The notes under the pieces are model-generated. The model had not been told where the DNA came from and made no database searches. It worked only from the letters and a program-made list of their open reading frames with translations. Positions 1-9,714 of a stretch of 64,000 bases of DNA are shown here, piece by piece (position 1 is the first letter of the stretch; every line of letters starts with the position of its first letter). The position numbers and the translations under genes are program-made. This stretch comes from Isoetes taiwanensis (lineage: Eukaryota > Streptophyta > Lycopodiopsida > Isoetales > Isoetaceae), in NCBI GenBank assembly GCA_021234155.1, contig JAJEKV010000006.1, positions 13,110,143 through 13,174,142 of the forward strand, read 5' to 3'.

Positions 1-595
1 ACCTTATTCTATCCGCAGTAACCCTATTCCAACCATTTTGGCTCAGCTCCGTGTCATCAAGCATTTCAACCCATATAGGGTCTCCCTCCATACTAGCTAT
101 AGCTGCCTGCTTGTTAGCGATTCGCCCATTAAAATCCCCCAATAAAAGAACATCACCTGCTGACATCAAGGAAAGCACGTCCTGCTCCAGATTAAAAAAG
201 GGGTCGTCTCTGTCTAGATGCTCTGTATTATAAACTGGGGATTCTCTCGGCGGAAAGTAACAACCTGCTACAAAAATCTTTCCTCTCTGGCCAAGCATTT
301 CAATCCAAATATGCTGCAGTGATCCCATTCCTGTCACTAGTTTTATCAAATGTCTCATATTTGTCCTAACATAACATGCTATTCCACCGTGACCTTTTAA
401 ACGCCATCCTTTATTATACCAGACAGAATGTAACAAAATAAAACCATGAATGTCAGGTAAGCTTTTCTCCTCGTTCTCACAAGTTTCTAGAAAAAATAAA
501 ACATCTACATTTTCAAATAATTCACCCATTACATCTACCTTATACTGGCTAAGACTATTAATGTTCCAGCATGTTATTCTGGTGGTCTCAAATAC
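1..595 (-). CDS. LINE-A ORF2, N-terminal AP-like endonuclease, partial
   Basis: The frame is open from the codon after the ORF1 stop to the window edge and encodes the apurinic-like endonuclease that nicks target DNA for target-primed reverse transcription. Visible motifs are CWNINSL near the start, a FLET block, GGIACYVR, a CYFPPRES block and GDFNGR. They match the N-terminal half of the exonuclease-endonuclease-phosphatase fold of L1-type elements. The catalytic SDH motif and RT would lie past position 1. There is no obvious start codon: the first ATG is 28 codons after the ORF1 stop and lies inside the conserved domain, so translation may depend on readthrough of the UAG at 596-598 or on reinitiation. 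Confidence 0.85.
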
Positions 596-598
596 CTA
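596..598 (-). other. In-frame UAG between ORF1 and ORF2 of LINE-A
   Basis: The codon order is GAT-GCA-TAG-GTA-TTT, and the frame stays open for about 198 codons to the window edge. The base after the stop is G. UAG-G contexts are known at viral readthrough sites. The same arrangement occurs in LINE-B (9712-9714) and, apart from a one-base shift, LINE-C (13176-13178). Recoding is inference; the frame relation is seen directly. Confidence 0.6.
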
Positions 599-1555
599 TG
601 CATCATCTTGGTCTTCCACGACAACTTTGCCGCGCCTCCAGAATGCTTTTTTCCCCATTTTTCTTGCGTCCTTGAGTACCTGTAATTGATTTTTGTGTTC
701 TTGTAGCTGGGTTTTTGTAAGGTCGTCATTGATCCAAATTTTCTTCCCTTTGAGCATGGATTTCTTTTTCAATACATTAAGTTTATCTTCTCGCGAGCGA
801 AACTTAACAACAATGTGTCTGTCCCTGCCATTTTGTTTACCAATGCGAAATGCATCTGTAATGCCTGTATCTATTAGCTCGAGATCATTCTCACAAAAGC
901 TTTGTACAATCTCTTTGGTTCTTTCTTTAGTTTGCTCAGGTATTCCAATTAAGCGAATGTTCAAAGCTTTTTCCTTTCTTTCTTGTTCCTCCATAAAGGA
1001 TGCTAGCTGGTTCTGGATGTCTGATACATGTTTGCTATGATGTTCTGATATATCATGTTCTTCTGCATCATCGTCACTATCGTCATCACCTCTCATAACA
1101 TCCTGCTTAAAAGTTTCCAGTTCTGATCTAATACCCTGTTTAAATTGCTCTAGCTCTGCCATCATCTTGCTTTGACATTTCTCTATTTCTGATTGCACAT
1201 GAGCAAGCAAGAAAGATTTGAGATCACTGACCATGTTCTGGACAGAAGTTTCCATTGACACTTTCATAGACAAAGTTGAAATTTCCATTGCTGCCCGCAT
1301 TTGCCCAACTGCATCCAACAAGTCTTGTTTAGTGACTCCAGCATCCCAATCGGACTCTGATTCAATTGTGCCATAATGGTTTTTGCTTGTGACTTTCGCA
1401 GCCCTGATTATCTCACAGTCCTCTGTTTTGCCGGATTTCATATCCCTGGTTACAGCAGAATGCTTCAAAGCTTTATTACAGTCTCCTGTTCTTACATTTC
1501 GGTCGCGGTCCCTGTTTCTTTCCAGTAAGCGATCCCACGAATCTGCGGTCGCCAA
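596..1555 (-). CDS. LINE-A ORF1, RNA-binding nucleoprotein, 319 aa
   Basis: The ORF is complete, with an ATG at 1553-1555 and a TAG at 596-598. The N-terminal third is basic. A long heptad-rich segment (about residues 90-195) with an acidic DDDSDDD patch is a likely coiled coil for oligomerisation. From about residue 198 comes an L1 ORF1p-type RRM (IRLIGIPE, then FRIGKQNGRDRHIVVKF) and a basic C-terminal segment. ORF1 proteins of this family coat the element's RNA and act as chaperones. The stop is in the same frame as the endonuclease ORF that follows at once. LINE-C carries a homologous but frameshifted copy. Confidence 0.85.
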   Translation of the reverse strand: MATADSWDRLLERNRDRDRNVRTGDCNKALKHSAVTRDMKSGKTEDCEIIRAAKVTSKNHYGTIESESDWDAGVTKQDLLDAVGQMRAAMEISTLSMKVSMETSVQNMVSDLKSFLLAHVQSEIEKCQSKMMAELEQFKQGIRSELETFKQDVMRGDDDSDDDAEEHDISEHHSKHVSDIQNQLASFMEEQERKEKALNIRLIGIPEQTKERTKEIVQSFCENDLELIDTGITDAFRIGKQNGRDRHIVVKFRSREDKLNVLKKKSMLKGKKIWINDDLTKTQLQEHKNQLQVLKDARKMGKKAFWRRGKVVVEDQDDA

Positions 1556-2017
1556 TCTCCCAACTCTGAAGTTGCAGACGAACCAGAACTAGATTCCGAC
1601 ATACTTTTGCCCATTTGTTTTGTTATCTTTGTTGTTGAATCGATGGTCATCTCCAAAGGCGACAAAGCCCTTTGTTCATATCCACAGTTACAATGAATGC
1701 CTTAAAACTTTGTTACAGTTCTCTGTTTTATCATTTTCAGCGCAATCTCCTATTTTTCGTATCGATTACGCCTTTGTTCTTTGTCTATTTCATCAATCTA
1801 ATAACAAAAGCAGACAACTCTGAACTGTTGCAAAGCGAGCGAACCCGGTTCCGACATCCACATTTCCCTTTGCCCATTTGTTTATGATTTGTTACCTTTC
1901 TTGTGGAATTGATGGCGCATCTCCAAAGGGCGACAGGTAAAGCCCCTTGACTTTCTTTTCCATGTCGGTTTTAGAGGTGCATTGCCCTAGTTCCCTTGTG
2001 TGCGCCATCGCTTTCAC

Positions 2018-2021
<4 letters not shown>
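1556..2021 (-). promoter_or_regulatory. LINE-A 5' leader with degenerate ~265-bp tandem repeat
   Basis: Segments near 1604-1660 and 1867-1930 share TTGCCCATTTGTTT and then TCTCCAAAGGCGAC-like blocks at an offset of about 263-269 bp. A second pair (about 1470-1516 and 1696-1750) is more divergent. LINE leaders often hold an internal promoter, and tandem monomers are known in mouse L1. Promoter activity here is inferred from position only. Confidence 0.5.

Positions 2022-2109
<88 letters not shown>
2022..2109. repeat. (GA)n microsatellite between LINE-A 5' end and LINE-B 3' end
   Basis: This is an 88-bp, nearly pure GA run. Read on the minus strand, LINE-B ends, the CT run follows, and LINE-A begins. 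Shorter runs occupy the equivalent places at LINE-B/LINE-C (9784-9809) and at the LINE-C 5' end (14026-14069). Confidence 0.95.
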
Positions 2110-2113
<4 letters not shown>

Positions 2114-3285
2114 TCGTCTTTTTTAGAGGCCTCCCTAGGCCTATAAGGCGACATTATTATACATCATAGTCATAAAAATTAGATGAGTTTCCAATTCCTC
2201 ATCCAATTCCTCACTCTCACTCAATGCATCCTCTTCTTCTATTAGGGTATTTACATTTTTAGTACAACTCTCTCTATCTTTGTAGAGTCTCAATTAAAAG
2301 GATCCAATTCTATTTCCTTCCAATCCAAAAGGTATGCAAATCAGGCGCGTTGATGCCATATCTATCTCGTATTATACTATAGGCTGGACATCTCCCAATC
2401 TCCACACCTAGATGAGTGCGGTGAGGCGGTTCTGCGATATTGTGCCTCTTCTTTTATCGATAAGTTCTCCTTTAGATGTATTGCCTCATCAGCGTGAGGA
2501 TTCATATGCATCTTGTACAATATCATCTTAGTCTTTGGGCTCATCCACATTTTTTCTTCTAACCTTTTCATAGACCCATGTTCTCGGGTTGTCAATGGAA
2601 ATTGCCTCTTCCCACATGATATCCCATCACATCAAGCCATGTCTTGACATCGACAAACTCATCCTTTATGTTCGGTGTTCGGACAAGCATAATAAGGAAT
2701 GCGTGTGGCATCCATCTTTTTTATTTTAGCAAGGTACCTAATGCATTTGAGTAAAGCTTCCCCTTCAAATTGGCATAGTGCCGCGTTATCTAGCATCATC
2801 GGATATGTGGTTTTAGCCTTTACACCCAATTCCGGCTGAGAAACTTCTTGTGTACACATTTCAATATCATCCCAAGAGCCTTGTGGCAGCCCCCGCAAAT
2901 TCAGCCCCATATAATACTATGCTTTGGACTAGAGATTCATATGGTTTAGTGGCCATGCCCATATGTAGGTTTTCACGCACATGCTTTGCATAGAATCTGA
3001 TTATATTACGCCCGCTTTCAATTCTTTGTTGTATGCATTGATGCCATTTATGATTCCTGCTAATAGTAAGTCCCAGGATATTTATATGTCTACCATATCT
3101 CAACTTTTTCACCCAAATAGAAACCCATGTTCTGCTTGGAGGCACCTCTTGTCATGGTTTTAGTCTTCTCTAGATTTACTTGCATCCTCGTTTTGTTATT
3201 CTGAGCGACCAATTGATCAAGTAATTCTTTGCATGTGTACACAGGATGTTGCAAATAGCACCACATCATCAACATATAAGAAAGC
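2110..3285 (-). pseudogene. LINE-B, 3' half: RT motif C, C-terminal domain, 3' UTR
   Basis: This is the downstream half of LINE-B. It opens with the RT catalytic motif YVDDVVLF at about 3250-3275. Typical LINE RT C-terminal blocks follow (VNLEKTKTM, then GLTISRNHKWHQ, then SLVQSIVLYGAE), spread over several frames with stops. A conserved tail region then ends at a (CT)n run. The upstream half of the same RT lies at 7615-9783. The two are separated by an inserted DNA transposon whose flanks are duplicated LINE sequence, so this is one element, not a 5'-truncated second copy. It is not functional. Confidence 0.8.
2127..2142 (-). other. LINE-B 3'-terminal hairpin
   Basis: AGGCCT - four bases - AGGCCT forms a 6-bp stem 17 nt before the end of LINE-B. 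Counterparts at the same place in LINE-C (9845-9857) and LINE-E (49498-49511) suggest an RT recognition hairpin, as known for some LINEs such as eel UnaL2. Confidence 0.5.
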
Positions 3286-3306
3286 CGTATTTAATTAAAG
3301 TGGGAC
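3286..3306 (+). repeat. Left TIR of the 4.33-kb element
   Basis: Twenty-one bases identical to the reverse complement of 7594-7614, with an AT-rich outer part and GTGGGAC at the inner end. Confidence 0.9.
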
Positions 3307-3435
3307 AAATCTTGAATATTGGGACTCGGTGAAAATGAGACTCATATTGACATCAAAATTTCACATCATATAACAAGGGCTGGTTCATAATATTTTCTTA
3401 CGAAATTTCCAAATAAATAGTTGAGAAAGTTGGGC

Positions 3436-3706
3436 GGGTGATATCGAAGGGGGAGGAAGGGGAAGGCGGGAGTGAGAAAGGGGGGGAGAAGGGGGCAAAG
3501 GGAGAAGAGGGGCAAGGGGAAGGGGCAAAGGGAGAAGAAGGGGCAAGGGGAAGGGGCAAGGGGCAAGGGAGAAAAGAAGGGGCAAGGGGCAAGGGGGCAA
3601 GGGGAAGGGGAAGGGGCAAGGGGCAAGGGGATGGGGCAAGGGGCAAGGGGCAAAGGGGCAAGGGGCAAGGGGCAAGGGAGAAGAAGGACAAGGGGCAAGG
3701 AACGAT
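3436..3706. repeat. GGGGCAA-type minisatellite, strong strand asymmetry
   Basis: About 270 bp of GGGGAA, GGGGCAA and GGGAGAA units with almost no pyrimidines on the plus strand. The runs of four G spaced by 3-nt loops match the G-quadruplex pattern. The proline/leucine-rich and glycine/lysine-rich open frames across it are artefacts of composition. Confidence 0.9.
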
Positions 3707-3961
3707 ATCCATAATTTAATTAATTATAAAATAATTTAATTAATTTAATTAAATAAATAACTAATAAAAAAATATAAACCATTCTCCTCTTCTCGACTAG
3801 TGAGTCGAGAATTGGAAAAAACTATAAATCCCCTCATTGTTCTCTTCTCCAACTGGTGGTGAGAATTGGAATAACCAAGTCAAATTGCTTTCGATTAAGA
3901 ATCGGATTGTCTGAGAATTACTAGTGAGTCGAGGTTGGAATAACCAATTCAAATTGCTCGA

Positions 3962-4177
3962 TTAAGAACCGCTCACATGAGTAGGATGAAAAAATGTAGG
4001 ACCGCCTCCCAGCGGAGTTCTGCCATAGCCTCCCGGACTTCCCCCTCCATATCCTCCACCTCCGCCATAGCAGCCTCGGGAACCTCCTCCATAGCCCGAC
4101 TCTCCATAGCCAGGACCTCCATAGCCACCGCCTCCATAACAAAAAATATCAGGAACAATACAACTAAAAATGAGCAT
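3962..4177 (-). pseudogene. Glycine-rich protein fragment
   Basis: One minus-strand frame reads YGGGGYGGPGYGESGYGGG and continues Gly/Tyr-rich for about 45 residues, ending in GGPTFFHPTHVSGS and a stop. The repeat is typical of plant glycine-rich cell-wall or RNA-binding proteins. An RNA-binding domain is not visible, so which class is open. A diverged second copy of the Gly-rich start lies at about 4255-4345 (GGGYGRGPSYGGS), giving a partial internal duplication of about 230 bp. It lies inside the TIR element and is probably captured host sequence. Confidence 0.5.
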
Positions 4178-4409
4178 AAAGAAACTAAGAGAAGCATGTG
4201 AAGCAAGGACACTGAATGAAAAGAAGAGGGCGTCGTCGCGTGAGGATGGAAGGTATAAGCGAGGTGAGGGCCGTCTTTGAGGCCGTGTTGATCCTCCATA
4301 GCTAGGACCTCTGCCATAGCCACCGCCTCCTCAAGTATCCCTTTCCTCCTAGACCATTTCTGCGCCTGCGCAAGGCTGAGAATGTGCCGAGGAATGAAGC
4401 CGAGCTCCA

Positions 4410-4616
4410 TTGCCATACGCCATCCTGGTATGGTGTGTGGATACCATGGCAAAGAGGGAATCTCCTGGGAATTTTGGAGGTGCGGCGGGTGTGCTTGAAA
4501 CTCGCCTTAGTATTGTTTTCTGCAATGCCACCAAGTACAAGCAATGGCGTAACGAGCATCGGATGAGAGTGATTACAGCAATGTTTCCAAATGGAAGGGC
4601 ATTTGTTGAATTGTAA
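4410..4616 (+). CDS. Short ORF or captured exon, function unknown
   Basis: A 68-residue frame ends in a natural-looking stretch (CNATKYKQWRNEHRMRV, then AMFPNGRAFVEL). Its composition differs from the low-complexity surroundings. No family was recognised. It lies within the TIR element and could be a captured last exon. Chance cannot be excluded. Confidence 0.25.
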   Translation: MPYAILVWCVDTMAKRESPGNFGGAAGVLETRLSIVFCNATKYKQWRNEHRMRVITAMFPNGRAFVEL

Positions 4617-5069
4617 ACTATTGCAAGCGTGTTCAAGAAAATAAATGTCGAGAACAAAGGTCCGCAATCAAGACACAGAACTCCAGCTTACCCAGTTTTT
4701 TTTGCGGCGGCGGCCGAGCCCGACGACCTTCCTTCCGCCTCCTCCATATCTTGAGGATTATCTTTCTTTGTTGCGGCTATGGAGAGCTTCTTTTTAGGTT
4801 ACGTATATGCATAGTTATCCCAGATTTAATTTTGAGGAAAACACATTCAAAAGATAGCTCGAATTTAGAGAAGGGCTCCGCCATCCCGGAATAGAAGGCG
4901 TCTTTGGCTTTTGAGAGCAGATAATCCGGCGACCTCTGCCTCCTCGGCATAAGAGCGAGGAGAAGGTCCGGCTATTAGGCTAACGTGGCGGCATCCCCAC
5001 CTCCTCCTTTTTATGGTCCTCTACCATGAATCCTCTGTTTTTCTTCTTGTATCCTCTGTTGTGTGCTCT

Positions 5070-5240
5070 TTGCTGCTTCAAACTCCCTTGGAGCTTCAAT
5101 CACAGGAAATCGGGCAACTCTTTGCTTCAAACTCCTTTGACCTTCAATGCACTTCAAACTCCCTTTGAGCTTCAATGCTGAAACTCCCTTTGGCGGCAAA
5201 TCCGGTAGCTCTTTGAGCTTCAAACTCCCAAATCGGTCAC
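5070..5240. repeat. Short tandem repeat, CTTCAAACTCCCTTTGAG units
   Basis: At least four degenerate copies of CTTCAAACTCC(C)TTTGAGC, spaced about 33-50 bp, lie in the TIR element. No protein is supported here. The minus-strand open frame across it is repetitive (LKLKELPDLPP and similar). Confidence 0.6.
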
Positions 5241-5640
5241 TTGGGCTCAATCCGGCGACAATCAGCTCCTAGCCTTTGAGTCTCGACCCATGAAGAATAG
5301 GATAAGCCGGAGGCGGGAACCGTCGGCCAAAAATTGATTTTTTCAGAAGAACGGGCAAGCCAGGATGCGGCTTTTTTGTGCAAATCGGTCTTGTGGCAGG
5401 TCGGAAGTGCTTGGCAGAGAATTTAAAAGCCCGTGAAGGATTAAATCAATGAAAATCGGGCCTGTGGCACGCCGAATTTATCCGATTTGAGGAGAGTATG
5501 CATGCTAGGTTCAAAATGCTTGGAAATCCAAGAAGAATGGACGAATCTGCCGGATCCTTTTCATCTGCCTCCTTTCTGTCCTTTGCTCTGCCCTTTGCTC
5601 TGCCCTTTGCTTTGCATTTTTTGATCTCGAATCTCCATAG

Positions 5641-5732
5641 TGTGAAGCTTTTTGGTTGCCGTGGAGCTATGGCTACGGGAGCTTCTTCCGGAAAGAAAGA
5701 GTTCGAAGTGGTACAAAGGATTTTCGTCTCAA
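5641..5732 (+). CDS. Possible first exon, unknown protein
   Basis: An ATG at about 5668 opens MATGASSGKKEFEVVQRIFVS and the exon would end at a good donor (TCAAAG|GTATGT at 5732). The frame is also open upstream to 5498. AT-rich intron-like DNA follows. No family was recognised and no partner exon was found, so it is a candidate captured exon only. Confidence 0.25.
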
Positions 5733-5744
5733 AGGTATGTACCA

Positions 5745-6420
5745 AATTTTAAAATTCAAGCATAGGCGGGAAAAAAAGGCGGGGTATTAGAAAAAGGGGA
5801 TAAAATAATACGTTGAAAAAGAAAGTGTAAAATAAATGATAATAATATAAGATTATATTTTGACGTGTCCCAAATTTCAAAATTCAAATATTGGGGAAAA
5901 AAGGGCGGGGTATAAGAAACGTAGAGAGAGTTTTGAAGTTGTCATAATATTTGTATAATGCATTATTATTAGTTGTAAGGGTAAGTAGGGTAAATTATTT
6001 TTCAGTTGTTATAATGTGCTATAGGTGCATATGATGTCCATTAGATAAATACATGGGGAGGGTCTACTTATCATAGAAAATTTATGGGGAGGGTAATTTT
6101 TCATAGAAAATACATAAAATATTGTGTTTATTAAAAAATACATAGTATAGTAGTGTGTGCTAGTATAAGATGCTAATGTGTGCTAATACTAATGTGTGCT
6201 AATACTAATGTGTACTAATGTATAAAAATGCTAATGTGTGCTAATACTAATTGTGGTAGTATAAAGTACTAATTGTGTGCTAATTGTGGTAGTATAAAGT
6301 ACTAATGTGTGCTAATTAAGGTGTGCTAGTATAAAAATGCTAACGTGTGCTAGTATAAAAACAATTGTTAAATACTAATGTGTGCTAAATACTAATGTCT
6401 TTGTGAGAAAAACAATAAAA
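5745..6420. repeat. AT-rich tract with two tandem-repeat families
   Basis: A ~125-bp unit with AAGGCGGGGTATTAG / AGGGCGGGGTATAAG occurs twice (about 5748-5800 and 5870-5925). From 6150 to 6400, CTAATGTGTG units repeat more than ten times with AGTATAAA spacers. No coding sequence was seen. Confidence 0.75.
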
Positions 6421-6519
6421 ACTATGGTGTGATAGAATAATAAACTATGGTGGAAAATTAGATGGATAGATAGATAAAATGATGCTCATAAAAAAATAAT
6501 CTACGGCCCTTAGGTGCCT

Positions 6520-6890
6520 TTTTTACTCTGAGCTGCCTTTCTCGACCAGCAGTCGAAAGCCCAGCCCTAAAGCTAGTTTTAAGCTTTGAAAGCTGCCTTT
6601 CTCGACTCGCGATCACGAAGGCCTTCGACCCCCTAAAACCTGCGTTTTTAAACTTTTGGCTGCCTTTCTCGACTCGCGAGTTGAAAAGGCCTTGACTAAA
6701 ACACCATGTTTTTAGCTTTGAGCTGCCTTTCGACTCGCGAAGAAAAACTCCTTTTCCCTAAAACCCGTTTTTTCGCTTTTGAAATTTGCCTTTCGACTTT
6801 CCGAGTCGAAAGGCCTTCTAACCCCTAAAACCTCGTTTTTAAGGCTTTGTTTGCCTTTCTCATTCTCGCCCAGTCGAAAGGCCTCTCATT
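6520..6890. repeat. ~62-bp minisatellite with a palindrome in each unit
   Basis: About six units read GCTGCCTTTCTCGACTCGCG, then AGTCGAAAGGCC, then CCCTAAAAC, then TTTTTAAGCTTTG. The first two blocks form an imperfect hairpin (CCTTTCGACT pairing with AGTCGAAAGG). Units are diverged and some have lost an arm. The repeat lies inside the TIR element. Function is unknown. Confidence 0.75.
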
Positions 6891-6974
6891 TGTATTTTCA
6901 AAATGGCCCTAAAAACTGTTTTATTTTAATTTTTTTGCCCATAGCATCCACTTGACTAACTTGATTTTTCTTTT

Positions 6975-7175
6975 GCAGTCCTTATCTCGGACCAGATAGT
7001 ATATGCTTGGGAGCGATGAAAAGACGAGTTCATTGAAAAATGATGCGAGGAAGAGGGTGGTGACATCAGTTGGACATACAAGCACGTGGCCTATGAAGGA
7101 ACTCCTCATACAAATTTCTATAAATGCAGCAAAGTTGCTCAGTGACTTGGGCCAGCTCCATAGTTTGCACTAGGT
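6975..7175 (+). pseudogene. Decayed coding-like stretch, unknown
   Basis: After a pyrimidine tract and TTTTGCAG (ending about 6979), one frame reads protein-like with two stops: KDEFIEK, stop, then EEEGGDISWTYKHVAYEGTP and NFYKCSKVAQ. The acceptor-like start and sequence quality suggest an old exon. The family was not recognised. Confidence 0.25.
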
Positions 7176-7593
7176 GGTTCATGTGTGAAGATGGTGTAAT
7201 CATTGTGATATCGACCACTATGGTCGCTTCACCTTGTAATATATATTGTAATGAGCCCATTTATAAATATAAGATATATCAAAACTAGTATTTTTGGTGA
7301 TTAAGTAAACAATTTCGTAATTTTTGTTGGAATTTGTGATCTCTTGTCTACCCACCTAAGAAAATAGAGCCAAAATGTCTTGGTAAAGGAATTCACCCTC
7401 CGCGAAAAACTCTTATTTTGAATGACAAATAAGCCCCAAAACAGGGACTTGACTTCGCTATCCCAGAAAAAACGGGAGAAAGCTTGGATGCAGCTGATGC
7501 TGAGACAAAAATTGAATTAAGGCCGGTTTTTTGGGTTGGGGGTGCTCCTTTTTGTGTAAAATAACGAGTTCGAAAAAAGTGGGAATGGAATGA

Positions 7594-7614
7594 GTCCCAC
7601 TTTAATTAAATACG
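7594..7614 (-). repeat. Right TIR of the 4.33-kb element
   Basis: Perfect inverted copy of 3286-3306. LINE-B sequence resumes immediately to the right. Confidence 0.9.
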
Positions 7615-8976
7615 ATTTAAGAGCAATTGGATCACATATCCTTGAATCTCAGTGCCTCCATCACAGTTATTATGTAACCATTCTTCATTATCCAATAAAG
7701 AGACCAAATATAGTAGGAGACAAGGGGCATCCTTGTTTAACTCCAATGCTACTTTCAAGCTGTATCACGGTATCTCACTTTTTGAATGGCATCGATAAGC
7801 GTACTAAAACTTTCTCATAGAGTATTTGAACTGCATCCCGCAAGTGTTTAGGGACACATAATTGCTCCATTCTTTCCCATAATCTATTCACAGGAACTTT
7901 GTCAAATGCCTTGTGAAAGTCTACAAATGTGACATATAGAGGTTTCTGGTCCCCTTGACCAAATCAAAAATGCATTTTAATGCAAGCAAATGGTCAATGT
8001 GGACATTTTAGCCTAAAACACCTTGGGTTTTGGCTCTTTTTCGTTATGCTCAGCCCAAAGACTAATTTTTCTCTACAATATTTGCAAATAATTTAGAGAA
8101 CAAATTACTTACCATAAAGGTTACGTAATTGTTTCCGCCTAGCATGGAACCACTCTTATGCACCGGGAACAATTCGGTTGAGCTGCCACTCATGTGGGAA
8201 TCCTTGTTGCATTGCTAAGGTAAAACATCGTGCTATTATTGTATGGATGGATGCCCCTGCCCATTTAAGATGCTTCGGCACATATCTGTTTTGATCCTTT
8301 GCTTTGCCATTTGCAAGACTATATCGATCTTGAAATGACCACTTCTTCTTTTTTTGTAAAAATCATATCAGACCTCACTTTTAGTGGGGCCTCGATGCTA
8401 TCATCATGATATAAGTGTTTAACTTGGTTCCGTAGCTCACTTGCGACAAAGCGGGATTTCACGTGTGTTAGTGCTTTTTGAGATTTTTCCAAACGATTTT
8501 GGATCATTTTGGTATTGGGTGATCAAGGTCTCCTGCTGCTTTAGTACAAATTGTCTCTTTTTTGCCTTATGATCCTCCGATATGCCTTTCTTAGGGCTGT
8601 TTTGCTATCATCATGGCAGTCCCTCCATTTCCTTTTGGCTATTGGCATGTTTGATCATACCAAAACTTGCATTGTAGCCCTTTTCTATGCCCACCTTGGC
8701 TTACATTGCTCCGTGGTTTACGTTATGATACCCGGCAACTTCTTATTCATGTAGATCCACGATTGCCATCCCAAGTGCTTTGGCCAATTTTGTCTTCTAT
8801 ATACATCCTATATGTGGCAGCCATACTTGGCCTAAGCATGCTCAATTTTGGATGATCTACATGCTCCATTGCAAGAGGTTTTAACCGGCATTCATGTAAA
8901 GAGAATCTGATTGGTATATGATCAGATTCAAGGTATTATGTTCTTATATCAAAATCTAAAATCACCTCCAAATCAT

Positions 8977-9687
8977 CTAGGTGAGATGATCAAATAGTCT
9001 ACCACACTTCTTGCTCTGCGGTACATGGCCCAGGAGGCGGAAATTTCTGATTCCATTGCATATCAAAAGCTCGGCATTAGTGCATAGATTTAGCAGCTGG
9101 CGACCAGACCTAGTTATGAGGTGATCCTCAGAGCATCTATTCCAGCCTTGCTTGGTCATCTCCTCTTCCTCCATGGTCTCAAACCAGAGAGGATCATCTT
9201 CCCAAGTATGGATACTAGCTTGCTTGTCTCCGGTTCTTCCATTGAAGTCTCCTGTCAAGATTACAGTCCCTTGCATTTGAAACCTCAAAATATCTTGTTC
9301 CAATTTAAAAAAGATATCCTCCCCTGTGGCTCCATCCGAATAAGCCTTTTTATGACGTGGTGCAAAATAGTATGCAGCTAAAAATATCATACCAGATGGG
9401 CGAGTTATCTGTATCCATACATATTGATTGTTGATGTCCTTTTTACATGCAGACACTAAGTCTGAGTATTGATCTCTAATGTAACAAGCCACTCCACCAT
9501 TTCCAATATCACTTCCTGTGTAGCTTTTATTCTTCACGGATGTCACCAATGTGAATCCATCAATGTCTGGCAAAGCGTAGAGGTCATGTTCTTTTGTTTC
9601 TAAAAAGCATATTATGTCAATGTTTTCCAATTCATCCTGCATACTCAGGATTTTTGTCTCCGTCAATTTATTTATATTCGAAACCAT
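8977..9687 (-). CDS. LINE-B ORF2 endonuclease domain, 236 aa
   Basis: This open frame encodes the AP-like endonuclease with an N-terminal SNINKL block, then CFLETKEHD, then GNGGVACYIRDQ, AAYYFAPRHK and LTGDFNGRTG. It stops where the SDH region would begin, by decay. The ATG at 9685-9687 is nine codons after an in-frame TAG that ends ORF1, so the domain could start here or be reached by readthrough. LINE-A and LINE-C have the same blocks. Confidence 0.75.
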   Translation of the reverse strand: MVSNINKLTETKILSMQDELENIDIICFLETKEHDLYALPDIDGFTLVTSVKNKSYTGSDIGNGGVACYIRDQYSDLVSACKKDINNQYVWIQITRPSGMIFLAAYYFAPRHKKAYSDGATGEDIFFKLEQDILRFQMQGTVILTGDFNGRTGDKQASIHTWEDDPLWFETMEEEEMTKQGWNRCSEDHLITRSGRQLLNLCTNAELLICNGIRNFRLLGHVPQSKKCGRLFDHLT

Positions 9688-9711
9688 TATCCTGAGTGCC
9701 TCCCATCTGTC

Positions 9712-9714
9712 CTA
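9712..9714 (-). other. In-frame UAG between ORF1 and ORF2 of LINE-B
   Basis: The order is ATT-GAG-GAA-TAG-GAC-AGA, in frame with both the ORF1 C-terminus and the endonuclease ORF. The base after the stop is G, as in LINE-A and LINE-C. Confidence 0.6.

Larger units (their letters stand above)
1..2021 (-). mobile_element. LINE-A, non-LTR retrotransposon, runs off left edge
   Basis: This minus-strand non-LTR retrotransposon has, in order, a repeated 5' leader, ORF1 and the N-terminal endonuclease part of ORF2. Reverse transcriptase lies beyond the window. The reading frames are open over 1.55 kb, so it is the least decayed LINE here. Its 5' end abuts a long (GA)n tract that also abuts the 3' end of LINE-B. 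ORF1 and endonuclease resemble those of LINE-B and LINE-C. Confidence 0.85.
3286..7614. mobile_element. 4.33-kb non-autonomous TIR transposon (Mutator-like) inside LINE-B
   Basis: The ends are perfect 21-bp inverted repeats (3286-3306 and 7594-7614; outer bases CGTATTTAATTAAAG). Flanks are ATATAAGAAAGC on the left (3274-3285) and ATTTAAGAGC on the right (7615-7624), an imperfect ~10-bp duplication. Removing the insert and one flank copy joins the LINE RT as QLLLYVDDVV, which fits the family. A 9-11-bp duplication is typical of Mutator-like elements. No transposase is visible. The cargo is a glycine-rich gene fragment, possible exons and several minisatellites, as in gene-capturing Pack-MULEs. 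The class assignment is inference; the boundaries are directly seen. Confidence 0.75.

Noticed and set aside
2110-3285. A separate 5'-truncated LINE
   Set aside because: The flanks of the 4.33-kb TIR element show it is the downstream half of LINE-B.
3436-3706. Telomere-like array
   Set aside because: The unit is GGGGCAA/GGGGAA, not TTTAGGG or TTAGGG.
3366-3719. Overlapping Pro/Leu-rich and Gly/Lys-rich open frames on both strands
   Set aside because: They arise from the GGGGCAA minisatellite; no codon bias, domain or start context.
6150-6410. CRISPR-like regular repeats
   Set aside because: Degenerate short AT-rich tandem units without unique spacers, in plant DNA.
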